The notes beneath the pieces were generated by a model. That model did no database searches. It was not told where the DNA came from and worked only from the letters and a program-made list of their open reading frames with translations. The position numbers and the translations under genes are program-made. A DNA stretch of 64,000 nucleotides from positions 711,040,196-711,104,195 of the forward strand of contig CM068367.1 of NCBI GenBank assembly GCA_034769895.1, written 5' to 3'. Below are positions 1-11,092 of the stretch, piece after piece. The DNA is from Magicicada septendecula (lineage: Eukaryota > Arthropoda > Insecta > Hemiptera > Cicadidae). Numbering within the stretch: position 1 is the first letter of the stretch; each line of letters opens with the position of its first letter.

Positions 1-720
1 TATCATTTATGATTCACAACTCAATAAATTAAAATAATTTTAGCATCTCAAAAATAACTCATCTCATTCTCAAAAGGGCCATGAGTTCAGATACTAAATC
101 TTACAATTTATGCTATATGACATGTTTGGAGCGTTATGGTATATGAAAGATAGGAAACAAGTTATAATAATTATAGAAATGGTAACGAAGTTGAATAATT
201 CAATATATGGAAGATTATAGAAGTTCATAGTAGTTAAGAATTTATGATACATGTATATGTTTTGATTAATATTGAAGATTTAAATGTGTTAAGGAAGTAA
301 ATTTGAATCTACTGATTGCTCATTTGAATAATACTTGATTAATATGATTTTGAAGAATCCGTAAACTAGAGATATTAATAATTTTTTTTGTTATTAATTA
401 TAAAGAATATTAATGAGTATAGATTGGAAATATGATATTAATGATTAATCCTCAGATGTATTGGGTAATAAGAAGATAACAATATAAATCTTAGTATGTG
501 AACGATGTGTTATTATTTCATAACAATCCTGAGATACTCTGCTCTGGCGCCCAAGCAAATTAATCAATAATACAAAAATGAGTGGAAATATTCAGTAATA
601 AAAATATCTAAATATAATTTGTAACACAATAAATCAATGTAATTACAGAGTATATGCAATACTGTCTTGAATAAATTATTTAGTCAACATTCGAAAATTA
701 CGCGCGCTTCACGAGTAGTT
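1..720 (+). other. A+T-rich leader of unit 1, no gene
   Basis: No reading frame worth calling. An AATAAA polyadenylation-type signal lies at 23-28, about 170 bp downstream of where the preceding unit's TATA-like box would be, a spacing that suits the R region of an LTR. A 12-base sequence TGGCGCCCAAGC, like the start of a common gypsy primer-binding site, lies at 545-556. The rest is A+T-rich and featureless. The same stretch recurs in every unit. Confidence 0.5.
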
Positions 721-850
721 ATATTTGGCGCACCAATACGTTGAGCTAGTCTATAAGAATCTTTATATTTGTTGCCAGCAACGTGGTGCAGCTGTTGAAG
801 AATCTTTATATTTGATGCCCAACGACGCGGAGCTTAAAGTAGAAATTTAA
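721..850 (+). repeat. Three degenerate ~43 bp repeats resembling primer-binding sites
   Basis: Three adjacent copies start at 721, 765 and 808. Each begins ATATTTG and continues with a G/C-rich core: TGGCGCACCAATACGTTGAGC, then TTGCCAGCAACGTGGTGCAGC, then ATGCCCAACGACGCGGAGC. The first two are followed by AAGAATCTTT. The cores resemble the gypsy primer-binding consensus TGGCGCCCAACGTGGGGC, and the first matches the 11-base TGGCGCACCAA of element 1 at 36203-36219. Equivalent blocks begin at 4911, 9083 and 13282 and recur in all later units. The repeat is visible; the primer-binding role is inferred. Confidence 0.6.
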
Positions 851-910
851 TAAGCTCAGCAGAATGAGATGAGTTAGATAATAAGAAATATAATATAAAT
901 TTTAAAATTA

Positions 911-1605
911 ATGTAACTCGAAGTAATACTAGAAAGTTAAGGAATTTTAATAAAATTAAAAGTAGTGAAATTACAATGGCAAGTAACGGCGATATAAATG
1001 GTAGTGATGAAGTAGAATTTGACATTAATAATCAGATGGGGGAAACAGAAAGAATTGAAGAAGTAAAGGAGAAAGAAGTCGTAGTGGCTCCTTTGGAGGC
1101 AAGGGGATGAACTGAAAAAAACACAAGTACGATACAACACACAAACGTAAATATAGACATGGCCACAATACTACAACTATTAGCAGAGAATAATAAACAA
1201 TTAATAACGGAAAATACAAAAGTAGCACAATAAATAACGGAACAATTAACACAACAAATAGCGGAACACATATCACAAGTAACACAAAAACTAGAAGAAA
1301 ACCATAAACAAACAAAAAAACTGACAGAAAGCACCAGGAAAATGGAAAAAAGAATTGATGAGGTTAAGGAGAGTATACAAGAAAACAACATCCAGTTAAG
1401 GAAGAAAGTGGAACAATACGTAACACGACAAGTAAACGAACACAGAGAACGGGTAGATCAACAAATCGAAGAGATTAAGCGAGAAAACCAAGAAATATCA
1501 ACGAAGTTAAGGTCGGAAGCAAAGGAAGTAGTGAATGAAGAAAAAGAAGTAGCAGATAAAGATTGTAATGGTAATGATAAACCTTTAGAACGAGCAGTAA
1601 AGTAG
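911..1605 (+). pseudogene. Gag-like coiled-coil frame, unit 1, broken
   Basis: Homologous to the open copies in units 9 and 11. Broken in about three places; the longest remaining piece is the C-terminal coiled coil. A fossil copy, probably not translated as a whole. Confidence 0.7.
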
Positions 1606-1672
1606 AAAAAATACAGAGAGTCAAAAAACTCAAAAAGTCTGATTTTAAAATATTTGTACCTGCACTTTTCAG

Positions 1673-2651
1673 TTTTCAATGCCACATTTGTGATTATGTT
1701 TGTAACAACTGGAATGCATTGTGTACACACTGTATGGAATTTCAACAGATTCAAGCTCAAATAAAATGTGATAAATGTGAAAAGTTATTTCAAAGAAAAT
1801 CTTTGTTGAAGCTTCATGCTAGGTCTCATGTGCTACAAGAAGAACGCATTGTTTTTTCACGTCACACACGTCATAAAAGGTTTAGCAGTAAGTCAGCGGT
1901 ATCAGCACAGTTAAAGACAAGTTATCTTAGAGAGAGACCATTTGTGTGTGAGCGGGGTGGACACAGTTTTACGTCAAGAGGCATCCTGCAAAGGCACTTA
2001 ACAATTCATAGTGATGAAGCCCCATGGAATTGTTCCAAGTGTAACAAAAACTTCAAAACAAAGTACAGATTAAAAATACGTATGAATAATCATCAAGACA
2101 CAGAGAGCTGAATTCAGACACAAACCATGTTCAACACCCTGTGTGTAGAAGAATTAGACGAACATGCGACTTTATTAAGAGAAGGATATTTATCAGAAAA
2201 CAAAGAAGAAATGAGAGATAATGAAAAGGTGAGATACAAAAACAATAAGTTTAAAGATAGTAATTATGCATGCTTTGAAAATGAGAATTATGATATGGTG
2301 CGTATAGAACCAGAATACGTAACAAAAACAAGAAGTAGAAAAAGGAAAGTTGTGGTAGAACGTTTTAGGGAGAAAGCAAGAGGCCGAGGATATTATAGAA
2401 AACGGGAGCAGACTGTACCCAGAATCAAAATATGTGACATTCCTAAGTCTGTGAAACAAAAGAGAACAGGAAGCAGTAAGATATCAAATGAAGAAGATGT
2501 AAGACTTATACAGCCTATTGATACTGACAGTCCAGAAGAATCTGTAAAGGAAAGGATGAAAAGACCAAAATTACGTAGTTCGGAAGAAAGAAATGATCAT
2601 AATCATGCTCAGAATGATACACGCGCAGATAATCGTGAAATGTTACATTAA
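1673..2651 (+). pseudogene. C2H2 zinc-finger segment, unit 1, broken
   Basis: Begins just after a splice-acceptor-like tract ending CTTTTCAG (1665-1672). Holds the same four finger positions and basic tail as the open copy in unit 10, with about one break. A donor-like AAAAG/GTGAGA lies at 2224-2234. If both signals were used, they would bound an exon of about 556 bp that contains all four fingers. Confidence 0.7.
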
Positions 2652-3598
2652 TGGAGAATTTAAAGATAAAAATATATTAAAATTCCTTGACATGAAATAT
2701 GTATGTAATTAATTTGACTTGACATAAAAAAAATGTATGTATATAACTAGTTTAACACGAAAGAATATTTATATAAATAACTTAATATGGATAAAGTTTG
2801 TATGTAATTAACATAACGTGAATATTGTGTATGTAAAGAACATACAAAGAAAATTTGGTTTGTATAACTAAATGGACAAAAAAAAAAAAAGTGTAATCTA
2901 ATATAATGTGATAAGAATATAAAGTAATGTAAATTTAAAAGGGACAGTGATTGTTTAAATAGTATGTCTATATTGTTGACAAGTGACGTTTGTATTATGT
3001 TAATTTAGAGTAGAGGGTGCGAGTTGTATAGTGTAGCGGGTCTAGAGGGAGAAAGTGAAAATGACAACTTAAGAAACTAGTTTAACTGTATTGTACTAAA
3101 GTAGGTCGCACAAAATGTAAACAAACCTTTTGATAAATATTTAGTGGAGGCATACAAAATGATTTCACAAATACTATAAAACAATTCTGGAAATCACTTT
3201 GGGGGACAAATGAAACGTTACTGTGAACCTGTGGATTAATTTAATATGTATATAAATACATAAAATAATAAATCAACTTTTAATGGTAACTATAACAATA
3301 TATAATAATATAAAGCATTGTAATGTACATAGATGTAAGTAAAGTATAAATGAAAATTTGAATCAAAAGAGGCTTGACTATGCGACAGTCAGGCGCCGAC
3401 AAAATAAGTTACAATAGACCCAAAACACCCTTACATGTCATAAAAGCATAAAAAGTTTTGTAGAGTAAATACAGCAAAAAAACGCCCATGTACCGTTAGG
3501 TCAACGGTATTGTGTCCTTCAACAGACAATAGATGACACGCCAATAAGTATGACCATTTTAGAAAGTAGCGTCATTTTTTAGGAGTCTAACGAACGTC
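2652..3598 (+). other. Non-coding A+T-rich 3' region of unit 1
   Basis: No convincing coding sequence. Contains A-tracts (2878-2890), purine-rich stretches at 2938-2949 and 3199-3209 that could be remnants of a polypurine tract, and a perfect short hairpin at 3491-3509. Such a tract would fix the left edge of an LTR, but neither candidate is convincing. The region is conserved in all units. Confidence 0.45.
3491..3509 (+). other. Short perfect hairpin in the unit
   Basis: TACCGTT, a five-base loop AGGTC, then AACGGTA: a seven-pair stem. In units 9 and 10 (near 55560 and 59763) the loop changes but the stem does not. It could be an RNA structure or a protein-binding palindrome; its function is unknown. 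Confidence 0.4.
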
Positions 3599-3599
3599 C

Positions 3600-4080
3600 G
3601 TGTACGTTTATCGCCCGCTCTCTGGCAACCAATCACGGATAGCGTCGGTAGTGAGCGCGAAAAAGATACAGCACCGTAATGGGTACGTTCGAATTTACCG
3701 GCAAATATTTCAAAGTCAAGCCAATGGGAGTATGATCAACAAGAGCTGTAGTGAGGGAAGGACTCAGAAAACTATAAAAAAACAAGTGAAGCAAACAAAA
3801 AGGGGAAGTTTAAGTTTAATTTTCACGCAAAACACAGGAAACCTGCGTCACTCGATGTGAGCATTTTAATACTATTATTCTATGTTCAAATCAATTGATT
3901 ATCTCGGTTAAATAGTTGAGAAAGAATTACAGTCATCAAGATGTTTATTTTATATGTGCGCGATAGTACGTACGGACCAGAAGATGTTTAACTTGTGCGC
4001 AAAGGTTGCAGCAAGAAGTATACTTATTTAAACGTGCGCGACGTCTAGTACTAATGCGTGCGAGTGAAGTAAATAAAGAA
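3600..4080 (+). promoter_or_regulatory. Promoter-like region with CCAAT boxes and TATA-like box
   Basis: This stretch is G+C-richer than its surroundings. CCAAT boxes lie at 3629-3633 and 3721-3725, and a TATTTAAA box at 4025-4032. About 170 bp further on is AATAAA at 4203-4208. The order suits LTR U3-R or a Pol II promoter with a short downstream transcript end. The first CCAAT and the TATA-like box recur at 7811/8207, 12009/12405, 16190/16586, 20372/20768, 24554/24950, 28753/29149, 51495/51890, 55697/56093 and 59900/60296. A promoter function is inferred from motifs only. Confidence 0.5.
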
Positions 4081-5090
4081 GGTTTAATCAAGCGTGATAA
4101 GTGCAAAGTGTAGTGCGATGTTCAACGCAGGATTACAGTTCATCATTCTTTTACTTGGAATCCAGCAACAAGTAACAGTATATCATTTATGATTCACAAC
4201 TCAATAAATTAAAATAATTTTAGCATCTCAAAAATAACTCATCTCATTCTCAAAAGGGCCATGAGTTCAGATACTAAATCTTACAATTTATGCTATATGA
4301 CATGTTTGGAGCGTTATGGTATATGAAAGATAGGAAACAAGTTATAATAATTATAGAAATGGTAACGAAGTTGAATAATTCAATATATGGAAGATTATAG
4401 AAGTTCATAGTAGTTAAGAATTTATGATACATGTATATGTTTTGATTAATATTGAAGATTTAAATGTGTTAAGGAAGTAAATTTGAATCTACTGATTGCT
4501 CATTTGAATAATACTTGATTAATATGATTTTGAAGAATCCGTAAACTAGAGATATTAATAATTTTTTTTTTTATTAATTATAAAGAATATTAATGAGTAT
4601 AGATTGGAAATATGATATTAATGATTAATCCTCAGATGTATTAGGTAATAAGAAGATAACAATATAAATCTTAGTATGTGAAAGATGTGTTATTATTTCA
4701 TAACAATCCTGAGATACTCTGCTCTGGCGCCCAAGCAAATTAATCAATAATACAAAAATGAGTGGAAATATTCAGTAATAAAAATATCTAAATATAATTT
4801 GTAACACAATAAATCAATGTAATTACAGAGTATATGCAATGCTGTCTTGAATAAATTATTTAGTCAACATTCGAAAATTACGCGCGCTTCACGAGTAGTT
4901 ATATTTAGCGCACCAATACGTTGAGCTAGTCTATAAGAATCTTTATATTTGTTGCCAGCAACGTGGTGCAGCTGTTGAAGAATCTTTATATTTGATGCCC
5001 AACGACGCGGAGCTTAAAGTAGAAATTTAAATAAGCTCAGCAGAATGAGATGAGTTAGATAATAAGAAATATAATATAAATTTAAAATTA

Positions 5091-5786
5091 ATGTTAACTC
5101 GAAGTAAGACTAGAAAGTTAAGGAATTTTAATAAAATTAAAAGTAGTGAAATTACAATGGCAAGTAACGGCGATATAAATGGTAGTGATGAAGTAGAATT
5201 TGACATTAATAATCAGATGGGGGAAACAGAAAGAATTGAAGAAGTAAAGGAGAAAGAAGTCGTAGTGGCTCCTTTGGAGGCAAGGGGATGAACTGAAAAA
5301 AACACAAGTACGATACAACACACAAACGTAAATATAGACATGGCCACAATACTACAACTATTAGCAGAGAATAATAAACAATTAATAACGGAAAATACAA
5401 AAGTAGCACAATAAATAACGGAACAATTAACACAACAAATAGCGGAACACATATCACAAGTAACACAAAAACTAGAAGAAAACCATAAACAAACAAAACA
5501 ACTGACAGAAAGCACCAGGAAGCTGGAAAAAAGAATTGATGAGGTTAAGGAGAGTATACAAGAAAACAACATCCAGTTAAGGAAGAAAGTGGAACAATAC
5601 GTAACACGACAAGTAAACGAACACAGAGAACGGGTAGATCAACAAATCGAAGAGATTAAGCGAGAAAACCAAGAAATATCAACGAAGTTAAGGTCGGAAG
5701 CAAAGCAAGTAGTGAATGAAGAAAAAGAAGTAGCAGATAAAGATTGTAATGGTAATGATAAACCTTTAGAACGAGCAGTAAAGTAG
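5091..5786 (+). pseudogene. Gag-like coiled-coil frame, unit 2, broken
   Basis: Starts MLTRSKTRK like the open copies and is nearly identical to unit 4. Broken in about two places. Confidence 0.7.
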
Positions 5787-5853
5787 AAAAAATACAGAGA
5801 GTCAAAAAACTCAAAAAGTCTGATTTTAAAATATTTGTACCTGCACTTTTCAG

Positions 5854-6832
5854 TTTTCAATGCCACATTTGTGATTATGTTTGTAACAACTGGAATGCAT
5901 TGTGTACACACTGTATGGAATTTCAACAGATTCAAGCTCAAATAAAATGTGATAAATGTGAAAAGTTATTTCAAAGAAAATCTTTGTTGAAGCTTCATGC
6001 TAGGTCTCATGTGCTACAAGAAGAACGCATTGTTTTTTCACGTCACACACGTCATAAAAGGTTTAGCAGTAAGTCAGCGGTATCAGCACAGTTAAAGACA
6101 AGTTATCTTAGAGAGAGACCATTTGTGTGTGAGCGGGGTGGACACAGTTTTACGTCAAGAGGCATCCTGCAAAGGCACTTAACAATTCATAGTGATGAAG
6201 CCCCGTGGAATTGTTCCAAGTGTAACAAAAATTTCAAAACAAAGTACAGATTAAAAGTACGTATGAATAATCATCAAGACACAGAGAGCTGAATTCAGAC
6301 ACAAACCATGTTCAACACCCTGTGTGTAGAAGAATTAGACGAACATGCGACTTTATTAAGAGAAGGATATTTATCAGAAAACAAAGAAGAAATGAGAGAT
6401 AATGAAAAGGTGAGATACAAAAACAATAAGTTTAAAGATAGTAATTATGCATGCTTTGAAAATGAGAATTATGATATGGTGCGTATAGAACAAGAATACG
6501 TAACAAAAACAAGAAGTAGAAAAAGGAAAGTTGTGGTAGAACGTTTTAGGGAGAAAGCAAGAGGCCGAGGATATTATAGAAAACGGGAGCAGACTGTACC
6601 CAGAATCAAAATATGTGACATTCCTAAGTCTGTGAAACAAAAGAGAACAGGAAGCAGTAAGATATCAAATGAAGAAGATGTAAGACTTATACAGCCTATT
6701 GATACTGACAGTCCAGAAGAATCTGTAAAGGAAAGGATGAAAAGACCAAAATTACGTAGTTCGGAAGAAAGAAATGATCATAATCATGCTCAGAATGATA
6801 CACGCGCAGATAATCGTGAAATGTTACATTAA
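5854..6832 (+). pseudogene. C2H2 zinc-finger segment, unit 2, broken
   Basis: Same acceptor-like tract and finger order as in unit 1; about one break, between the fingers and the basic tail. Confidence 0.7.
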
Positions 6833-9273
6833 TGGAGAATTTAAAGATAAAAATATATTAAAATTCCTTGACATGAAATATGTATGTAATTAATTTGACT
6901 TGACATAAAAAAAAATGTATGTATATAACTAGTTTAACACGAAAGAATATTTATATAAATAACTTAATATGGATAAAGTTTGTATGTAATTAACATAACG
7001 TGAATATTGTGTATGTAAAGAACATACAAAGAAAATTTGGTTTGTATAACTAAATGGACAAAAAAAAAAAAGGTGTAATCTAATATAATGTGATAAGAAT
7101 ATAAAGTAATGTAAATTTAAAAGGGACAGTGATTGTTTAAATAGTATGTCTATATTGTTGACAAGTGACGTTTGTATTATGTTAATTTAGAGTAGAGGGT
7201 GCGAGTTGTATAGTGTAGCGGGTCTAGAGGGAGAAAGTGAAAATGACAACTTAAGAAACTAGTTTAACTGTATTGTACTAAAGTAGGTCGCACAAAATGT
7301 AAACAAACCTTTTGATAAATATTTAGTGGAGGCATACAAAATGATTTCACAAATACTATAAAACAATTCTGGAAATCACTTTGGGGGACAAATGAAACGT
7401 TACTGTGAACCTGTGGATTAATTTAATATGTATATAAATACATAAAATAATAAATCAACTATTAATGGTAACTATAACAATATATAATAATATAAAGCAT
7501 TGTAATGTACATAGATGTAAGTAAAGTATAAATGAAAATTTGAATCAAAAGAGGCTTGACTATGCGACAGTCAGGCGCCGACAAAATAAGTTACAATAGA
7601 CCCAAAACACCCTTACATGTCATAAAAGCATAAAAAGTTTTGTAGAGTAAATACAGCAAAAAAACGCCCATGTACCGTTAGGTCAACGGTATTGTGTCCT
7701 TCAACAGACAATAGATGACACGCCAATAAGTATGACCATTTTAGAAAGTAGCGTCATTTTTTAGGAGTCTAACGAACGTCCGTGTACGTTTATCGCCCGC
7801 TCTCTGGCAACCAATCACGGATAGCGTTGGTAGTGAGCGCGAAAAAGATACAGCACCGTAATGGGTACGTTCGAATTTACCGGCAAATATTTCAAAGTCA
7901 AGCCAATGGGAGTATGATCAACAAGAGCTGTAGTGAGGGAAGGACTCAGAAAACTATAAAAAAACAAGTGAAGCAAACAAAAAGGGGAAGTTTAAGTTTA
8001 ATTTTCACGCAAAACACAGGAAACCTGCGTCACTCGATGTGAGCATTTTAATACTATTATTCTATGTTCAAATCAATTGATTATCTCGGTTAAATAGTTG
8101 AGAAAGAATTACAGTCATCAAGATGTTTATTTTATATGTGCGCGATAGTACGTACGGACCAGAAGATGTTTAACTTGTGCGCAAAGATTGCAGCAAGAAG
8201 TATACTTATTTAAACGTGCGCGACGTCTAGTACTAATGCGTGCGAGTGAAGTAAATAAAGAAGGTTTAATCAAGCGTGATAAGTGCAAAGTGTAGTGCGA
8301 TGTTCAACGCAGGATTACAGTTCATCATTCTTTTACTTGGAATCCAGCAACAAGTAACAGTATATCATTTATGATTCACAACTCAATAAATTAAAATAAT
8401 TTTAGCATCTCAAAAATAACTCATCTCATTCTCAAAAGGGCCATGAGTTCAGATACTAAATCTTACAATTTATGCTATATGACATGTTTGGAGCGTTATG
8501 GTATATGAAAGATAGGAAACAAGTTATAATAATTATAGAAATGGTAACGAAGTTGAATAATTCAATATATGGAAGATTATAGAAGTTCATAGTAGTTAAG
8601 AATTTATGATACATGTATATGTTTTGATTAATATTGAAGATTTAAATGTGTTAAGGAAGTAAATTTGAATCTACTGATTGCTCATTTGAATAATACTTGA
8701 TTAATATGATTTTGAAGAATCCGTAAACTAGAGATATTAATAATTTTTTTTGTTATTAATTATAAAGAATATTAATGAGTATAGATTGGAAATATGATAT
8801 TAATGATTAATCCTTAGATGTATTAGGTAATAAGAAGATAACAATATAAATCTTAGTATGTGAACGATGTGTTATTATTTCATAACAATCCTGAGATACT
8901 CTGCTCTGGTGCCCAAGCAAATTAATCAATAATACAAAAATGAGTGGAAATATTCAGTAATAAAAATATCTAAATATAATTTGTAACACAATAAATCAAT
9001 GTAATTACAGAGTATATGCAATACTGTCTTGAATAAATTATTTAGTCAACATTCGAAAATTACGCGCGCTTCACGAGTAGTTATATTTGGCGCACCAATA
9101 CGTTGAGCTAGTCTATAAGAATCTTTATATTTGTTGCCAGCAACGTGGTGCAGCTGTTGAAGAATCTTTATATTTGATGCCCAACGACGCGGAGCTTAAA
9201 GTAGAAATTTAAATAAGCTCAGCAGAATGAGATGAGTTAGATAATAAGAAATATAATATAAATTTTAAAATTA

Positions 9274-9969
9274 ATGTTAACTCGAAGTAATACTAGAAAG
9301 TTAAGGAATTTTAATAAAATTAAAAGTAGTGAAATTACAATGGCAAGTAACGGCGATATAAATGGTAGTGATGAAGTAGAATTTGACATTAATAATCAGA
9401 TGGGGGAAACAGAAAGAATTGAAGAAGTAAAGGAGAAAGAAGTTGTAGTGGCTCCTTTGGTGGCAAGGGGATGAACTGAAAAAAACACAAGTACGATACA
9501 ACACACAAACGTAAATATAGACATGGCCACAATACTACAACTATGAGCAGAGAATAATAAACAATTAATAACGGAAAATACAAAAGTAGCACAATAAATA
9601 ACGGAACAATTAACACAACAAATAGCGGAACACATATCACAAGTAACACAAAAACTAGAAGAAAACCATAAACAAACAAAAAAACTGACAGAAAGCACCA
9701 GGAAAATGGAAAAAAGAATTGATGAGGTTAAGGAGAGTATACAAGAAAACAACATCCAGTTAAGGAAGAAAGTGGAACAATACGTAACACGACAAGTAAA
9801 CGAACACAGAGAACGGGTAGATCAACAAATCGAAGAGATTAAGCGAGAAAACCAAGAAATATCAACGAAGTTAAGGTCGGAAGCAAAGGAAGTAGTGAAT
9901 GAAGAAAAAGAAGTAGCAGATAAAGATTGTAATGGTAATGATAAACCTTTAGAACGAGCAGTAAAGTAG
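9274..9969 (+). pseudogene. Gag-like coiled-coil frame, unit 3, broken
   Basis: Begins MLTRSNTRK. Shares with unit 1 a variant block in the coiled coil. Broken in about three places, more than its neighbours. Confidence 0.7.
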
Positions 9970-10036
9970 AAAAAATACAGAGAGTCAAAAAACTCAAAAA
10001 GTCTGATTTTAAAATATTTGTACCTGCACTTTTCAG

Positions 10037-11092
10037 TTTTCAATGCCACATTTGTGATTATGTTTGTAACAACTGGAATGCATTGTGTACACACTGTATG
10101 GAATTTCATCAGATTCAAGCTCAAATAAAATGTGATAAATGTGAAAAGTTATTTCAAAGAAAATCTTTGTTGAAGCTTCATGCTAGGTCTTATGTGCTAC
10201 AAGAAGACGCATTGTTTTTTCACGTCACACACGTCATAAAAGGTTTAGCAGTAAGTCAGCGGTATCAGCACAGTTAAAGACAAGTTATCTTAGAGAGAGA
10301 CCATTTGTGTGTGAGCGGGGTGGACACAGTTTTACGTCAAGAGGCATCCTGCAAAGGCACTTAACAATTCATAGTGATGAAGCCCCATGGAATTGTTCCA
10401 AGTGTAACAAAAACTTCAAAACAAAGTACAGATTAAAAATACGTATGAATAATCATCAAGACACAGAGAGCTGAATTCAGACACAAACCATGTTCAACAC
10501 CCTGTGTGTAGAAGAATTAGACGAACATGCGACTTTATTAAGAGAAGGATATTTATCAGAAAACAAAGAAGAAATGAGAGATAATGAAAAGGTGAGATAC
10601 AAAAACAATAAGTTTAAAGATAGTAATTATCCATGCTTTGAAAATGAGAATTATGATATGGTGCGTATAGAACCAGAATACGTAACAAAAACAAGAAGTA
10701 GAAAAAGGAAAGTTGTGGTAGAACGTTTTAGGGAGAAAGCAAGAGGCCGAGGATATTATAGAAAACGGGAGCAGACTGTACCCAGAATCAAAATATGTGA
10801 CATTCCTAAGTCTGTGAAACAAAAGAGAACAGGAAGCAGTAAGATATCAAATGAAGAAGATGTAAGACTTATACAGCCTATTGATACTGACAGTCCAGAA
10901 GAATCTGTAAAGGAAAGGATGAAAAGACCAAAATTACGTAGTTCGGAAGAAAAAAATGATCATAATCATGCTCAGAATGATACACGCGCAGATAATCGTG
11001 AAATGTTACATAAATTTGGAAATATAATTAATGGGGAATTTAAAGATAAAAATATATTAAAATTCCTTGACATGAAATATGTATGTAATTAA
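10037..11092 (+). pseudogene. C2H2 zinc-finger segment, unit 3, broken
   Basis: Broken in about two places. Its basic C-terminal tail is the longer form (ends in FLDMKYVCN), shared with units 7, 8 and 11. Confidence 0.7.

Larger units (their letters stand above)
1..4180 (+). repeat. Array unit 1
   Basis: Full unit of 4180 bp, used here as the reference for unit layout. Its first half shares private variants with unit 3, around the end of the coiled-coil section. Both reading frames are interrupted. Confidence 0.95.
4181..8362 (+). repeat. Array unit 2
   Basis: Full unit of 4182 bp. It is almost the same as unit 4, 8381 bp to the right: the predicted fragments of the coiled-coil segment are identical and those of the zinc-finger segment differ by one residue. 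This is one sign of a dimeric higher-order pattern. Confidence 0.95.

Noticed and set aside
1032-1391. Hydrophobic 119- and 96-residue minus-strand frames, repeated in each unit
   Set aside because: They are antisense shadows of the Glu/Gln/Lys-rich coiled-coil frame; such codons read as Phe/Leu/Ser/Cys on the other strand.
3199-3220. GGGGGACAAATG as the polypurine tract and LTR start of the tandem unit
   Set aside because: Possible but not purine-pure, and no matching LTR end or target duplication can be shown here; a second candidate at 2938-2949 is no better.
3600-3860. 86-residue plus-strand frame in each unit, starting at GTG
   Set aside because: No ATG start, lies across the promoter-like region, and its composition shows no domain.
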